A DNA stretch of 64,000 nucleotides. It comes from Fragilariopsis cylindrus CCMP1102 (Eukaryota > Bacillariophyta > Bacillariophyceae > Bacillariales > Bacillariaceae). This document shows positions 62,244 to 64,000 of the stretch, piece by piece. Location: assembly GCA_900095095.1 (NCBI GenBank), contig FMBT01000064.1, positions 42,177 to 106,176 on the forward strand, in the 5' to 3' direction. Numbering within the stretch: position 1 is the stretch's first letter; every line of letters begins with the position of its first letter. A program made the position numbers and the translations under genes. The notes under the pieces were generated by a model that saw only the letters and a program-made list of their open reading frames with translations, was not told the DNA's origin and ran no database searches.

Positions 62244-64000
62244 ATGTGGGGATGGTGGCAAGAAGTAGAAGAAGATGGATACGACAACGACAACTCAAAT
62301 TCGTATTCGTTTGCCATTCTAGATCGAATTTTAGCCGCCGGCGGGGAAGGTGATGACGGTGGAGTAGGGGGTCGTAACAGTACCAACGACGATCCGTATG
62401 CAGAACAAGATCCTTATGCAGTGTTACCCCTGGATTACACAATATTATCCTACGGAATAGCCACATTGTACTTGATTCTAATCGTAGAATCGATACGTCA
62501 TTATATCGACCATGCGGCACACGGACGACCCTTCTTTAAGGCCGTCCTACTGACGGCTTATAGCGAATGTAAGTATGCATGGCACAGCACCTATGTTATG
62601 TTCTTGGGATAATGCATGTATTTCTTCTTTCTTTGTTTTTAATTTACACACACACTGACACTGACACTGACACTGACACTGTTCAAATATATTATGCCAC
62701 CCTCGTATCGTTCACTTTTTTTTCTCCTCTGTCCTCTTTCTGATGTATATTTTGGAAAACGATCACGTTTATAGTGGCAACTCTTGGAATTGTCGAGTTT
62801 GGTTTATTTTTGTGGGGAAAGTATGGTACCATTGACAAGGTGGTGAAAACAAAATTCGCCGACGTTCATTTTGCCCTCTTTTTCACGGCACTGTTCAACG
62901 CTTTTCAATACAGTATAACATCGATCGCATCAACTCGCTTCTCTAATAGTCAGTGGGTACAAACGGAACAATTAGAACTAGATCACTACGTTGAAATTCG
63001 AGAAGAATACGACAGGGTTGATAGGATGATGGGACACCAATCTACTAGAATCGGCAACAAATGGATCCAAAATTGCATCCTCTCTCTTACACAACCTGGT
63101 TTGCGACGGCGGCACAAATCATTACGAGTGCAAATTCGATTTCATGAACTTCGTCTGTATTTATTAGAATCCCAAAACCTACCCCTGACCATAAAAGTTA
63201 GTGACTACTTGAAACGATCCGAACTTTCTATCTTAATTGGTCTCGTTCATGTCTCTGCCACCGCATGGGTCCTCCTTATCGGGAGTATGAACATTCTCTA
63301 TTTTACTATAGGGATGGTTGGGTACACTAATAATCAACTTGACATTATGTCAACTATAATTGCCGTGATCTTCTTTTCAATGGACTTTTTATTCATAGTT
63401 ATATCTTGGGCGCTTCGATGGAAGGTAAGGTTATATTTCGTAGCTCTACACTTCTAATTGATTCCTGAGTGCGACAGCTCACTTTGTATAACACGGACAT
63501 TTCTAAATTTCTACCTTTACTATTTTGATTGAAACAAACAAACAAACCAACAAACAAACAGATGCACCGTATCTTTCAAACTATCATGTAAGATCTTATT
63601 TCGTAGCTCTACACTTTTTATTGATTCTTGAGTGTGACAGCTTATTTTGCACAATAATTCTCATTGAATCAACACGGACATTTTTTCTTGTACTATTTTA
63701 ATTGAAACAAACAAACAAACTACAGCAAAATGAAAATACTTAACACATCGGATTGGAAGGAGGGCATTGGTAGGCAACGACGGCTGTTCTGGTTTGGATC
63801 ACCTACTCTCGTGATTTCTATGATCCAATTGATGAATTTTGGATACGCCATCTCGTTTTCCATCATTATTATCTACTGGAAATATATTATTAACTATGAT
63901 CTGATAAACCTGGGTATTATCTTATGTTTTCTATTGGATGTTATTTTATCTTCCTTTACAATCTTTCATGTTTGCTACCAGAATATACTTTATGTACATC
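62244..64000 (+). CDS. Multi-pass membrane protein, 3' end beyond window
   Basis: Exons 62244-62568, 62775-63424, 63562-63587 (26 nt) and 63726 to the window edge. Introns are 206, 137 and 138 bp; all junctions are GT-AG and keep frame (for example SE|LATLGIVEFGLFLWG, and K|MHRIFQTI|IKMKIL). No frame break. At least six hydrophobic helices are visible: YTILSYGIATLYLILIVES, LATLGIVEFGLFLWG, FALFFTALFNAFQY, LIGLVHVSATAWVLLIG, IIAVIFFSMDFLFIVIS, and more near the edge. A cytosolic-looking loop carries WVQTEQLELDHYVEIREEYD. The E-L-x-x-LG start and VHFALF segment are faintly like MLO proteins, but I would not assign it. The first intron carries a CACTGA repeat. The window ends inside a helix-rich exon. 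Confidence 0.75.
63425..63725 (+). repeat. Duplicated intron pair around a 26-nt micro-exon
   Basis: Introns 63425-63561 and 63588-63725 are copies of each other. They share ATTTCGTAGCTCTACACTT, TTGATTC(C/T)TGAGTG(C/T)GACAGCT, ACACGGACATTT and GATTGAAACAAACAAACAAAC in the same order, and both donor and acceptor sites are preserved. The 26 bases between them form an in-frame micro-exon. Confidence 0.9.

Overview
This is an AT-rich nuclear segment of a eukaryote, most likely a diatom or another stramenopile. The evidence is short GT-AG introns of about 85-225 bp, a low iron-inducible periplasmic (FEA1-like) protein of the kind common in diatoms, a PPR protein whose leader resembles a diatom plastid presequence, asparagine- and serine-rich low-complexity stretches, and a stramenopile-type non-LTR retroelement. 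The species cannot be named from the sequence alone.

Layout. About 1.05-11.0 kb is a minus-strand non-LTR retrotransposon: ORF1, then ORF2 with endonuclease, reverse transcriptase and RNase H. From 12.3 to 33.5 kb lie an Mpv17/PMP22 protein (+), a papain-like protease (-), a myosin (-), a 3 kb repeat-bearing intergenic stretch, an FEA1-like protein (+), a long coiled-coil protein with a duplicated C-terminal domain (+), GDP-mannose 3,5-epimerase (-) and a protein built from helical repeats (-). A 1.55 kb hAT element with terminal inverted repeats and a perfect 8-bp target duplication sits at 34.25-35.8 kb. From 36 to 64 kb come a GT4 + GT41-like glycosyltransferase fusion (-), a PPR protein (-), a secreted/type I membrane repeat protein (+), a chalcone-isomerase-like membrane protein (-), a free-standing EF1-gamma C-terminal domain (-), the PP2A A subunit (-), a gene joining a SHAQKYF Myb domain, ankyrin repeats and a histone deacetylase (+), and a multi-pass membrane protein that runs off the right edge (+). 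Genes stand alone with their own introns; there are no operons and no evident shared pathway.

Caveat that affects almost every entry. Ten host genes and the retroelement are interrupted by about 20 reading-frame breaks. All but one are of the sign expected if one base were missing; the exception, in the myosin, equals two missing bases or one extra. Many lie in A/T/G runs. Restoring one base per break makes each summed exon length a multiple of three and restores family motifs. The simplest reading is residual long-read deletion errors, so I annotate these as intact genes with suspected indels. Mpv17, PPR, EF1-gamma-like, PP2A-A and the right-edge membrane protein show no break.

Most worth a second look: the Myb-ankyrin-HDAC fusion, two consecutive introns that are copies of each other flanking a 26-nt micro-exon, the GT4-GT41-like fusion, the chalcone-isomerase-like membrane protein, and a helical repeat shared by two nearby genes.
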